Below are positions 35,001 through 46,500 of a DNA stretch of 64,000 nucleotides, in pieces. Below the pieces are notes generated by a model, which did no database searches, was not told the origin of the DNA, and worked only from the letters and a program-made list of their open reading frames with translations. This stretch comes from Chaunax sp. Z400. Its lineage: Eukaryota; Chordata; Actinopteri; Lophiiformes; Chaunacidae. The stretch lies in contig CM075189.1 in the NCBI GenBank assembly GCA_037577475.1, forward strand, positions 36,536,254-36,600,253. The letters are read 5' to 3'. Positions within the stretch are counted from its first letter, which is position 1; every line of letters starts with the position of its first letter. A program made the position numbers and the translations under genes.

Positions 35001-35844
35001 CAATTATTATCAAAACGAAAAAAGAAAAACGGAATGTAAGATCCAACTAAATGATGATAATTATGCAATTATTATCTAAATGAAACTCACACTGTCACAT
35101 TGTAATAGTAATGGCCTCGCTTATCGCTCACCCTCTCTACGACTACTCTCCCCTCTCCCCCCCAGTCACACTAATCCTGGGTGTGGAAAAGAGATCGAAA
35201 TGTAATGTCAGTTGTGACAAAACACAACACATCAAAAATACATGATTTCCTGACATTGGTCACGTCTTCTGGACGTCCCCATTTGAGTAAGAATGGCAGT
35301 TTTTTATACGTCTATTTTTGGACGTTATATCAACTTTATCAGTGTGACCTGGAACAGCATATCCAAGTTGTGTATGAGCTACAGCTTCATCGTCCTCTGG
35401 GAGAACAGTACCACTAAATAAAAGAAACCATCTTCCATCTGCACTGTAATTGTTAAAGGTCGTCTTTTAATATATATTTTTTAAAAACAACAGTATTGAA
35501 CCAGCGATTACCCACGCCGCACGCCAGAGCAGAACCCCAGCCAACAGAGAAGAATAGCCCAGAAGACGAAGGAAGGGGAGAGAGAAGAGTGTGCAGGATT
35601 AATCATAATCCACTTTTATTATTTACGTGAACTACTCTACCATCCAAGGACAAACTAGTCATCAGGATTTTCTAGGCCTTGAACACACTTCTATGCTTCC
35701 AAGTGTTGACTGGATGACTGGTCGTACACTGCTGCGTCTGCTCGGGCCCAATCTGAGCTCATTTAAAGGGCTACTGCTGCATTTCTGGCCACACGTGAAC
35801 AGATAAAACAGGATGCATTGATTAAGTAGGCGATCATCCCCTAC
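32062..35844. other. 3.8-kb piwil1-like intron, largest in the gene
   Basis: No exon recognised on either strand. It holds a degraded local duplication (next entry) and AT-rich segments. Several short open frames (33558-33986 minus, 33972-34241 plus) have no recognisable similarity. Confidence 0.6.
34140..35625. repeat. degraded local tandem duplication of about 0.67-0.70 kb
   Basis: Segments recur in the same order: TGTCAATTATTATCAAAAC at 34301 and 34998 (spacing 697); CGTCTTCTGGACGTCCCCAT at 34594 and 35263 (spacing 669); AAAAGAAACCATCTTCCATC in both arms; and the CAGAGAAGAATA to GAAGGAAGGG block near 34857-34927 and 35546-35578. CACACTAATCCTGGGTGTGG at 34157 and 35165 suggests a further partial copy. 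The spacing changes show later indels. Confidence 0.85.
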
Positions 35845-36184
35845 CTCTGTATATTTGTGACAAATCTTTTGAGGCGTCCCTCCCTCTGCTCTGGGTTCAG
35901 TCTGGTGTGGAAGCCCAAGTCCTTCATGATGTTGAAGTCACATCGCATCTTATCAGTCAAGCCTGTCAAACAACCAGATTCCATTTGAAGTTGATACCAG
36001 ACTAAGAGGTTCTGTCACCTAGAACCACAGAACCATCTTAAGGCCCGTCTACAGATTGTACGCATCAAAACTCTGACATGACCCATGTGTGAGAAATAAC
36101 CTCTTATACTTTTGATACAGATGTTACAAAGGAAGCAATAAATGTCTGTAATGTCAGCAGGTAAAGTGCAGAATAAGATGTAAC

Positions 36185-38036
36185 CTGTTAAGTAGCACAG
36201 CTCTGGGATGAGCATGGCAGGGCCAGGAGGAGGAGCTCCAGCAGGACTGAACCTCTTCACATGGCTGACCAGCAGCACCTGGTTCCCATCAGTGATGTCC
36301 AGGCCATATTGCTTGGAAGAGACAGCATCAACATGTTCATGAATAAGGGTAATATCACACAGCCAAACACTGCGCTCTCTCTTACAAGTATTCACCTTAA
36401 ACTGAAGGAGTTTGAGTCCATTTACTGCTGCATTTCTAGTTTCATTTCTTCCTTTATCATGATTTAGATTTTTTCTAGGTTGCATTTATGCCTTTTATAC
36501 TTTATGTAAAACGCTTTGAATGGCCTTGTTGAAATGTGCTCTACAAATACAAAAGAGAGCTTTACAAAAACAAAGAGCTTTTTCCCGTACATACATTTAT
36601 TTGTGCTGTCCCGCCACACTGGAAACATTGTCCGTAACATATTTGTGTTTATTCTCCATTTTGAAGCTGTGCGCCTCCTCTTGCTGGCTCGCCCTCTCAC
36701 ACACAAACACATTGTGTTCCTCTAACAGACTTTGCCCAGTCAAGCTGCAAAGACATACTGCCACCTAAATGAACATGCTTCTTCTTTTTTTTGGTCAGAG
36801 AAAACGACGCCATCTGAAATGGATTAGCTAGCAGACAATCTCCCCTCACTCGACCCCTACTGTCGACAGACAATCACACGTGAAGTGCAGAAACAGAGAT
36901 CCTGTGGTATGTCCCACCTGTAAATGCACCAACTGCTGTTGAATGTCTGCCTAAATGCTGTCGTTTTAAGTAAGTACACTTCATTCATGCAATGTCATTC
37001 AGTTCCACATTGGTGTTGATCAAAGTTTTGGGATGACTTAATAAAATATTCAGCTGATGATGAAATTAACAGAGCAGTGTTTGTAACAATTACTGGAATA
37101 AGAAATGACCTATATACTGGAAATAGGTCATTTCATATATTTTCAGTAGATGAAATCAAGGGTTTTGGATCGCCAACACATTCACCCCTCAGTACGTGTG
37201 AATGCATGACACTTACATACTTGAAATAGTTCTTGAAGGAGATGTCAGAGTCTCCCTTCTTGAATGTGTTGTTGGGAGTGTGATCCCAGGCAATATCATC
37301 GATCCTGTAGGTTTTGTTGTTGTACCTGAATAATTGAGGCAGCAAGAGAAGAGTGAATGTCTACCACAGGTATGAAATGAGGTGATGTTACATGAAGGCA
37401 CATTGAAAGGGATGACAAATGTAGAGCTGATGAACACATGAAGATGTAGACCTGTAGGCCACGATGATTATATAAGTTACCGACTTATCGATATATAGAC
37501 GTGAACCAACAGAAGAAAACTTCTCTTATCTTTAGCATTTAACTAGCTATTACTTTCCAACAGGCTTGAAACTCATTTGCGCTGCTGCACTACTTTTAAA
37601 TGTTGTGTTTTACTTGAATTAATATATTCTGTGTATCATATTCTTATTTCAAATTTAATCTCTCTTCATCCTCACTTTATTTTTATTCTGATTCTCATTC
37701 CTCTTTTTCTGCATCTCTATCATGATCTTCACAATTCTTTGTGGGACATCTGATCTGACATATCAGGTGTTACTGCGACAGGCCTACAAAGACTTCTACA
37801 TACTAATCCAACAGAGTGAGAGACGTGTGGTTCCTACTTAGTGAGAACTATAAGTCCAACGAGCTCCTTGGTGCAGGTCTCAACGAAGCGTTGACCTCCA
37901 CACTGCTGCCTCAGGTTGATCATGAAGTCGAGGACCGTCTGGCTACGTAGCACCTTGTGGCTCACGTCAGGTACACATCATGATGGACGTCTCATAATGC
38001 AAGATGGTGGTGCTGTAGCCCGGCCATATAGTCAGT
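36185..38036 (-). pseudogene. piwil1: piwil1-like PAZ-region exons with a 1-bp insertion
   Basis: The PAZ domain holds the 2'-O-methylated 3' end of a piRNA. The exon at 37838-38036 reads LTIWPGYSTTILHYE, then SIMMCT, then needs one surplus T skipped before DVSHKVLRSQTVLDF. Its length is 199 where phase predicts 198. The exon at 37217-37325 encodes YNNKTYRIDDIAWDH and the NTFKKGDSDISF block. The exon at 36185-36311 encodes QYGLDITDGNQVLLVSHVKR and the PPGPAMLIPELCYLTG block. The insertion is present in both duplicate copies (copy 1 exon 381-579), so it predates the duplication and is unlikely to be a random base-call error. Confidence 0.87.
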
Positions 38037-38640
38037 CTACAACAGAGGGGACAGGCTCGTTTGAAAGAAACAGTTTCTTTCCCATCATGAACACAAGTTC
38101 AGAGCTCTGCTACAGCTTCTCACAGGGTTAAAACCTGTCTGTAAGGACAATAGATTTAGCCTTAAAACACCAAGACAACTCCTCAAAATCAGAAACCCCT
38201 TCAACATTGTTCTTCACATTATCTAGTACTTAGAGGATAGCAAACCATCAGGTAGTACAGACCTCATATCTCATACAGTACAAAAGTGGGTTCATTAAGC
38301 TGGGCTCACACTACAGGAGATTTAAAATCACAACCAATGGGTATAAAGAGACACAGAAGGATCTCCACAGATTATCTTTTCTCAAATGTTAAACATGCAC
38401 ACAATACAAGATTCCAAAATAACGGAGCATCACAAGCTACGGGATTTCATCAAGATTCTCGTGTCTGAGGGAACAATGAATGCACCACGTCACGTGATCT
38501 ATGGAGAAGCAGCTGTGCAATGCCAACAAAATGACTGAGGAAGACAACAGTCGGCCTACTTTGCATTGAGAAAACAGGAAAAGAAGAAACAGCAGCCGTC
38601 TGTCCTTCAGCGAGAACTGGAGGTTTAACGTTGGTCAACT

Positions 38641-38897
38641 GGGCGGCTGTGGCTCAGCGGTAGAGCGGTCGTCCACCTATCAGCAGGGCGGTGGTTCGAT
38701 CCCCAGCCCCTGCTGTCTTCATGTCGAAGTGTCCTTGGGCAAGATGCAAGATACTGAACCCCAAATTGCTCCCAGTATCTGTTCCATTGGTGTATGAATG
38801 TTGGTGTGAATGGGTGACTGCTGGCTTGTGTTGTAAAGCTTTGAGTGGTCAGTCAGACTAGAAAGGTTCTATTTAAGTACAGTCCATTTACCATTTA
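38641..38897 (+). mobile_element. tRNA-derived SINE (copy 2)
   Basis: Same element as 1184-1440, in the same piwil1-like intron of the duplicate, with no difference noticed. It was therefore in place before the duplication. Confidence 0.88.
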
Positions 38898-39338
38898 ACA
38901 GCAGTATGCTAGCTAGCGTTAGTTTGCTGTTTGCTTGGCAGCTTTCTCTCTCATTAGCTATTAAGATCTTGCTCAGAAAATACTGACTTTTATCTTTCAG
39001 ATTTTAACTCCTAAAAATCAACCATGTTTGAAAACTGGGGCCGGCTCCGACCGTCCACGAGTAAATCGGGAAGCGTGAGACTGGATCTGTAAACTTCTCA
39101 AACTACCAAACTTCGGCTGAACATCAGAACCAACCAAAGTTCCAGACCACATTTCTCCTCCGACTGTCGGGAGGAGTGAAATCTGCTCGACTCTCCTGAC
39201 CCCTGCTTTAAAGATCATAAATTGAGCTTTTCTGAAGGCTGCAGAATCATCTGTCTGTACTGTTGTTTTCACAGTTGTATTGGTTGATTAGTGTAACATA
39301 ATGACCTCATTAAGAACTTCATGAGGCCGGGGTGATAC

Positions 39339-39909
39339 TGGAGAAGAGGGGGGGAGTTCATTTGTCAGGGTGACGGTTATCTGAACCTTCTCTCCATTCT
39401 TAGTCTCACTGTGGAGGACAGTCTCCTAAACACCAAGTCAGACATTGGAGCACAAGGAAGAAAACCAACATTTGTCTGGAGGGAACAACATTTACACAAC
39501 AAACACCAAACCTTGTGCAACACCCAGTCTACAGCTCGCACACACTAGAGTGATCAAGCAATTCATCTTCTAAAACCCAAGCTGTCATAAAACATTTAAC
39601 AGCACAATTTGGTATTTTTTCTCTTCAAATCAATATTTCGAGTTGTGCATCTTCATTTTGTACGTTCTTCTAAACACCTGAATTATCACATTACCTTGCT
39701 GTGCAATTTGTGGGGCAGAAACCGCAGAGCTCCATCAAAGCACCATGCTGCACCAAGTGCTTCATCATGCTGGAAGAGGAGGGCACATCTCAGACGACGA
39801 GACTCCATTTCTGGACTGAAGCCAACATGGTCCTGATACAGAACCCACTGAGGGCGGGACACGATGCGGAAGTAGTTTGCAGTCAACCGAATTGCTCGCC
39901 CACTTGTTC
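39339..39909 (-). pseudogene. piwil1: piwil1-like N-domain exons
   Basis: The exon at 39695-39909 encodes the SRPQWVLYQDHV and RRLRCALLFQHDE blocks of the Argonaute N domain. The exon at 39339-39425 encodes the ITVTLTNELPPSSP block. Both have intact AG and GT sites and are in phase with each other. In copy 1 the second exon (1882-1968) reads ITITLTNELPP because of one base (1917 t versus 39374 c). The next family exon, which should begin CLQFYN and run to the PQHR region, is not found in the 1.3 kb down to 38037. Confidence 0.85.
39426..39694. other. piwil1-like intron, nothing recognised (copy 1 at 1969-2237)
   Basis: Ordinary intronic sequence bounded by GT and AG; no repeat or coding similarity seen. 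Confidence 0.5.
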
Positions 39910-39981
39910 CTGAGGAAGTTCACACACAATTGTAGAGAGTGACTTATAATTGTCACCACTAATTATAAAGTGTACAACTGC

Positions 39982-40012
<31 letters not shown>

Positions 40013-40048
40013 ATGGGGGGGGTATGTCATTTTCAAATTAAGACAGAC

Positions 40049-40632
40049 CAGCCTTTGAGTCCTTAACATGCCCCATAGTCTGCCTGGTGAAAATCCCGAC
40101 ATCATGAAAATCCCGGCGACGTCCTCCTCTTTCTCCCAACTTCACCTGCTGAAATCCAGCTGAAATCTGTGTGACAGCTGATAAAAACAAATGAGGACTA
40201 TCAAAACCCCGTTATAGTCCTGAAAACATATGATAAGCGTTGGGAATGTTTTAGTGCCTGGTAAGTAAAATTAACCTTCGCAGTGCAGGTGGAGTCGATA
40301 CGACCTGATGAAGTTCAGTGTATGCCTATTTTCTCTTTTTCAAAGCACTGCCATTCTTAACTTCTCAAGAGGGTGTGGACAATGAACTTAATGATGATAC
40401 ATTTTTAAGTGCATCACCCATTTCAAATAACGTTTTCCCAGATTTTCAAAAGTCAGGAATGATCAAGATCATCTAACAGAAGAAACAAATGGATGACTTT
40501 GTGTTTGACTGTACCTTCTGTAGGAAAGGGTCCTGGAGCACCCTTCTGCTGCCCTCTACCAGCCCGCTCTGCTTTTTCATCTCCCATCTGAGGGGCAGGG
40601 CCAGCAGTTGGTGCAGGCTCTTGAAACTGGAT
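40049..40632 (-). pseudogene. piwil1: piwil1-like N-terminal exons (GRG-rich tail, QISAGF exon)
   Basis: Two exons. The exon at 40515-40632 (acceptor TTGTAG, donor GTACAG) encodes a Gly/Arg/Pro-rich stretch with AGRGQQKGAPG, matching the GRG-type N-terminal tail that in Piwi proteins is arginine-methylated for Tudor binding. The exon at 40049-40177 encodes the conserved QISAGFQQVK and GERGGRRRDFHD block. Phase decides the acceptor: using the more upstream of two AGs (after TTTTTATC) keeps the frame through EAVTQISAGF. The same exons in copy 1 are at 3058-3175 and 2592-2720. No upstream exon with a Met start was recognised between 40633 and 49443. Confidence 0.82.
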
Positions 40633-43200
40633 CTACAACAAAAAATCTAAATGAATTTGAGCAATCAAAATGAAAACACACAGGCACAGAGAACTCATGA
40701 CGGTCCACCGCTACATGCAACTGGATCCTGATAATACAAATCATGATCCAGATCTGGGAATTTATATCCATATTTGAAGGGGAGAGACAGGGCACTGCCA
40801 CCAATATGTAGTTGAGATAATGCAGATTTAGAGTCCCTCAAATGGATCTGTGAAAGGTAAGAAGTTATATCTAGATAACAATATGCCATTAAGGAAAAAT
40901 CACGGTTATTATTGATAACTCATAAACTACTGATGATAAACATGATTCCAAATGCAAAGAGTAGGTTAACTGTTGAGAATTTCCCCACTGTGGGACTAAT
41001 AAAGGAATATCTTATCTTAACTAGTATGGACTGGCAATAAAACATTTTTAGGAGGGTACAAGCAGCCTCGGGTCACCTGCTTGCAAAAAGTTTAAGGATG
41101 TCCAAACTTTTGTTTGCAGAGCGCCCCTCAACCAGGAAGTGCATGTATTCACAGAACAATCAATTCAGGACAATTTGGACACTATTTTAAATTAATGCTG
41201 ACAAACTACCTGGTGCGTTGTACAAGTAAACATTTTGATTCCATATTACATAATTAATTGATTGATTGAAGGTTGATAAAGATTATTAAATATATGGAAG
41301 TTGGAGTAGTTTGGAATAGTTGTCTGTATATATATAATTGGCTGTAAATACATTTTGGATGTTGTAAATTATATTTGAGTTATTTATCTTATAATTTATG
41401 TTTAAAACTTTCACAGATTCATTCATTTAATTTCAGATATCATAAATAGGCTCCATTGAAATAGGCTCAAAATTTAAATTTAACATATCTATAATTGTTA
41501 AATAAATATCTGTAATACAAATAAAGATAACAAAATTATTTCAAGATATCTTAAATATAATTTATGATATCTTGAATTATTTCTATATATCTTGAATTAT
41601 TTACAGATATCTATAAGTCTGAATAAAAAAAGGGAATAACTTGCCATAAATCCCCCTTATGAAAAAATCCAGGTTAATTATGTGCAGTACTTGGAGCTAT
41701 TTTATATATATACATATATTTTTGATATATATATACATACCCTACAAACCAATACTGATAAGTTTCTGCTAATCAATAACACCATTATTAGTATATATTA
41801 GTGCCATATAACCTATTAGTAAACATTTTCATGTAAATATGCAGACATAAAAGATTTTTACTATTTGATACTGATTTTCAATTGTCGATCAAGTTACTCT
41901 TCAAATAAATACCAAATTTAGGTTCGAATACAGGCTTTGTCAATGTTTGTTTATGTAGAGGCAGCACATGTTTCCCTACATAAGATGGCGGCCGAGTTTG
42001 CCATCTTCCGCCAGTGAAAGCGCTAGTGTTTTTTTTAGCTCTATGCTCTTACCCCTCCAGGTGCCGCCGTCTCCTGACCACCCCTGCCTCTTGCTCTTGC
42101 GTGTGCCCGACCGGTCATTTTTCTTCAATACTAAAACACCTGTTAATAAAAGGACATTCTAAGATTAATCCAATGCTATGAACAATACACTTGATAAATA
42201 TTCGGGAAATTACTATCTGACATCTAAATAACCTAACAGATGTTATCAAAGTGCTGAAAAAAGTCTGAATTAGCACACATAAGATGATTTCTTTTAGCAA
42301 ACAAGATGGCGGCTGCAATGAACTTCTTTTTCAACTCGCACCTGGTGCTACATTAAGGTTAGCTCGTCAAAGTAGTAGTATTTTGATCTAATCTAAATTT
42401 CGTGAATACATCAAATTGACAAATACATTCTTAAGTGAAAATTAGCATAATTTATGTCAATTTTAAGAAACATACTCACTTTGGAGGAAAGTTAAAGGTG
42501 ACTCACCAATCAATGGAGGAATCCGCCAACAAGTGCATCCAAAATGAGGAGTATGAGTAATTATACGCCTCTTCACTGAGAAAATTATTACGCTTCCGCT
42601 ATCTCATGAAACCTTTATTCAGCCTTCTTCAAGGATCATTGTTTATCAAAAGAGCATAATGTTCACCATAAATCCAACAAAGATGTTATTGAGTGGTTTT
42701 TGAAGGAAATTAGCAGAAAAGCCCCAGAACTACTTTTTTAAGCGCAGTGATCCGGATGCTATAGTGTCATTTTCTTAAACGGTGCAATCTCAAATATGAC
42801 CACTAGATGGAGGCAGCGCCCATACAGTAAATATACAGACTCAGGCTTTTTGTATATTAGGTTTTAATGGCAAAACACACAATTTATCAGCTCTCTGCAA
42901 TGACAAATCGAACAAGAACAGATTAAATAGCCCAACACAACATATATTACAAGTGTTTTTCTCAAATCCAAGCCTGAAGTCTCCTTTCCTGACTCCTGCA
43001 GTCTCTAAATGATCAAACCCTTAATGGCCAATGTCTGTAGTTCTTTGTGGAGACCGTACACCCGTTCTCCAATCAACTCAGTGACTGTGGATATTAAGAT
43101 GATTCTCTGACATCATTTGATGTGTCATTTGTTTCACACTGTCTTTATTTACCGATGAGTATATGAACACCAGGAAACAAAGACCATCATCTGTATACAT

Positions 43201-43573
43201 ACATTCATTCATTCATTGTCTGTAACCCCATTATCCTGTGTAGGGTTGTGGAGGGGCTGGAGCCTATTCCAGCTGACTTTAGGGGCACAAGGCAGGGTTC
43301 ACCCTGGACAAGTCACCAGTTCATGGCAGGGCCACATTGAAAGTTAAACAACCATTCACATTCACATTCACAGATGCAGTCAATTTAGAGTCACCAATTC
43401 ACCTCTAATGCATGTTTTTGGTGGTGGGAGGAACCTGGAGAAGCTGGAGAAAACCCACACAGACACGGGGAGAACAAGGAGACTCCACACAGAAAAGTCC
43501 CAGGTCCTCAGGTGGAGTTGAACCCAGGACCTTCTTGCTGTGAGACAACAGCACTACCGACTAGGCGAGCCCT
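43201..43573 (-). mobile_element. tRNA-derived SINE, minus orientation (copy 2)
   Basis: Duplicate of 5744-6116 with the same head, body and tetranucleotide tail. Confidence 0.85.
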
Positions 43574-46500
43574 GTATACATATATGTACAAATAAATGAG
43601 AATCAAACGTTTCATCCCAGACATGTGTGCTAGAATCAAACCAGGTGACAGTTAAATCAACTCAGGACTCACAAGGCCGTCTTTGGATCAATCGACAACA
43701 GAAAGGCAGAGACTGAGAAAAGACAATGTACTGCATTAGGAAATGGTTTTAATGTGCAAAATTTAAAAGACAATGAGTGCCTGAAAGTTCAGGTGTTAAA
43801 ATAATTCTCCAAATCAAAATCCTGAGTGAAGCATAATGTCCCAAAACCTTCAAACCAAAGAAAAATGCAGAAATAAAAAGCTCATTTTCAGCATTTTAAC
43901 AGGGACAGACAGTCAGTGTCTTCACAGTGTCTTTTCACAGAAGACATATCAACATGTAGGAAAGTTGGAAATAACAGAATCAATGATTTAGCTGTTTCTG
44001 TGTCAGGGTCCTCGTATTGTTAATGCTGGCTCACTGTCACACTTTGAACAGAGCTACTGTTAGTTATTAGTAGCACCTGTGTTTTTCCTACTATGACAAG
44101 ACTGCTGTGGAAAAGATGTTTAGCCACAGCTTTGACACACAACTATCATTTTCAAAAGTATGACATTAAAACCAAGACAATATTTAAAAACTATTTACCA
44201 AAGTCATTATGGATGCTCCCTGGAGACATCTCAGTTCTCCTGATACTTTTCCAGTATTACAGGATTTACTCCTCATAGTCACACAAAGGGTTTATGTGTT
44301 TACAGCTACATACAGTTTCATAATGTCCCTATGAAACTCTGAGTTTGACCAATAAACAGAGTTTTGGTCATGGAGGTGATTTGCTGGTAAGTTGAGCAAT
44401 GACACCATCTATTGAATTCACTGCTGCTGCTCCTACCTGTACACTGAAGAAAGGCTGAAACTATTCACACATTCATCCGTTTGTCATTTGATAGAATGAA
44501 TTTCAATTCTGATAGCTTAATTATTTATCAGGTAAAAAGACAAACTGTTCCCCAGCATGAACTGAATACACCAGTTGTTTGGGCTGTTGTTCACACTACA
44601 AACACATATTGATCTATGTCAACGAGGGTTGGAGCAGGTTTTGTGATCTGCTACGTTTGTCTGATTGTTTGCACGATATCTCAAAAATTTGTCAACAGAT
44701 TTTGAACTTTTTCTGTAAGGTTGTAACTTGGACAAATGTATTTTTTGACATTAATATGGGTGCGAATGCAGATTGTGGATCATTTGGATGTGTGAGATTT
44801 GCTGGGGGGCAAATATGGGGGGTAGAGACATGGCACCGCCACCAATACTTAGCTGAGACAATAGAGATTTGGTCATTAAATGGATTCCATGTATATGAGA
44901 AGGTAAGCAATAAATCTAGATGACAGAAGAATAGATCCAGATCAGCCATAAAGAAAAATCATGATAAACACATGATTCCTAATGCTAGGAGCAGGTTTAC
45001 AGGGTCAGTCAATCAGCTGGTGTTGGTGAACAACATGAGGCAGATCATCATAGTGTGTGCTGTCTCCTGGTTACAATGATACAACGATTGATGATCTCAC
45101 GATGACACAATGAAATGTGAGGCTGTGAACACAAGCTCACCCATTTCTTCTTTCAGAGGCCTGAATGCTGATGAAGATTTCTGATTCAACAGTGAGAAAT
45201 AATTCTTACAGGATTTTCTTTTGACATAGCTAGGGAACTATTCTCTAATGTTCAGGTTTTAGGACAAAGCCAAGTGCTTCCTAGATGTTTGTGTGCTAAT
45301 TGTGGACTGTATTACTGCTGGCTGTGCAACAAACTGCTCAATATTACCTGAACTTTCAAAATATGACAATGCTTTGTGGAAGCCAGGCAAATTAATGTGA
45401 TCATTAAATTAAAAACAGAGGTTTTGCATTAGATTTACAGTAGTTGAACTCATAAACAGTCAGTAAAGGGACATTTACCTCTTTCTTCTATGTTGCCCAA
45501 TGAACAGGTCGTCTGTATTTAAAACTGATGATGTGTTTGCTTCTGATTGGTCAACAAGAGGTAGGCAAACTAGACATCTATGTAATACAGGTAATAATAT
45601 TGGACACAGTTATGTTTTTGTGGTAGCAACGAATTTAAACATCCAACCAGCTCCCTCTCATTTAAACATCATAACCTGCCTCACACTAAAACTGAAGAAC
45701 TACATTCCAAAGAATAAGATCCAAACCACATGGTGCTGTTTGTTCTTATCTGGGCCATCAGTTCAATACATGTGATATCACAACAAAGCCTTTCCTCAAT
45801 GGTCACTTACTTCCTTTTTGTAACCACATTTCCCAGTCTTCATCTGGGTGGAGTTTGCTCACAACAATTTAATTTAACAGGTTATTTGTTCATTCATTGA
45901 TTGGTTTATTGTGCCATGTGTTCTCAGGAAGTACTTTGGTGCATACTAGGCAGCGGGAAAACATGGCGACATCATTAAAAAAATGAAATGTATACAGTAG
46001 TGGTTTCATTTTGATTCTGCTTTCAGGCCTCCTCTCATTTCTCTATATTTTGTCCTGTTTCATCTCCTCTCTCCTCCATCTTCCTGCATGTGAACCAGAA
46101 ATTGATCTGTGTTCTATCTTGAAGGATGTTTCACTTCTTAAAATGCATCCAGAGGAGTGAGAAGGCCTGAGAGAAGGAGCTATGAGCAAGGATGTACAGG
46201 CGTATCCTCTGCAGATGACTTATTAGAAATAGTTAATAGTAGTTAATAGTTAGTTAATGTACTAAATATGAAAAGTAATACAAATTAAGTCATAAAAAAA
46301 GAAATGGTTTGTATTTTGCTACTGTGGGTCATGCATTTTAGACATCACCAAGGTCTGAACAGGACAGACTGCCTTTCACCCTCTGTGTAGCGCCTTAAGA
46401 CTCTGTTCTAAATGCATTCCTTAATAATATATTCAAAATGTTAAAATTGGGTTGCATCACAAACATGTGGAGAAACTTCAGAGATGATCTCTCTAATCTT

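Larger units (their letters stand above)
31352..35962 (-). pseudogene. piwil1: piwil1-like linker and MID-region exons
   Basis: The exon at 35845-35962 encodes LTDKMRCDFNIMKDL and the HTRLNPEQREGR block. The exon at 31947-32061 encodes the LDKWGLSFDKELL and GRVLPQERL blocks. The exon at 31652-31839 encodes ADWAREMRGVPLIS and ENWILFYTRRN. The exon at 31352-31423 encodes EYEDHQGSLLRALQ. The last junction is out of phase: the preceding exon ends AT and this one begins GTCGAG where GATCGAG would restore Met-Ile-Glu, so one base appears to be missing. All other junctions are phase-compatible with GT-AG introns. Confidence 0.85.
1..37457. repeat. 37.46-kb tandem segmental duplication, unit 1 (fully visible)
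   Basis: The first bases of the window recur at 37458, and base-by-base correspondence continues to the window end, where 64000 matches 26443. The unit holds the piwil1-like 5' exons (381-3175), trappc11 exons, spdl1 exons and the piwil1-like 3' exons (27281-37325). The period begins inside a piwil1 intron only because the window starts there. The real duplication breakpoint is not visible and could lie anywhere in the period. Seen directly: near-identity with about 25 substitutions. Inference: very recent duplication or an assembly haplotype duplication. Confidence 0.97.
27281..40632 (-). pseudogene. piwil1: piwil1-like (Piwi) gene, 18 recognisable exons, frame broken; unprocessed pseudogene
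   Basis: Piwil1 is the germline Argonaute that binds piRNAs and slices transposon RNA. Minus-strand exons, 5' to 3': 40515-40632, 40049-40177, 39695-39909, 39339-39425, 37838-38036, 37217-37325, 36185-36311, 35845-35962, 31947-32061, 31652-31839, 31352-31423, 31027-31227, 30382-30485, 29987-30057, 29128-29281, 28390-28508, 27975-28122, 27281-27397 (TGA at 27281-27283). The translation follows the family through the N, PAZ, MID and PIWI domains and ends in a family-like LFYL. PIWI catalytic motifs are visible: GIDCYHD, YRDGVGDG and SPTHY. Lesions: the exon expected between 39339 and 38036 is absent; there is an extra T in 37838-38036, one base missing at the start of 31352-31423, and about 7 bases missing in 28390-28508. 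The first coding exon with the start codon was not found. PIWIL2 is less likely because the SSNRKDKYD and CVDCPIPSQC motifs are Piwil1-type. An automated pipeline might call this a low-quality protein. Confidence 0.9.

Noticed and set aside
41968..42318. Pair of small frames around AAGATGGCGGC (also 4511-4861), considered as a piwil1 first exon or a promoter with a YY1-like site
   Set aside because: No Piwi-like RG-rich sequence and no supporting splice donor; the motif alone is not enough.
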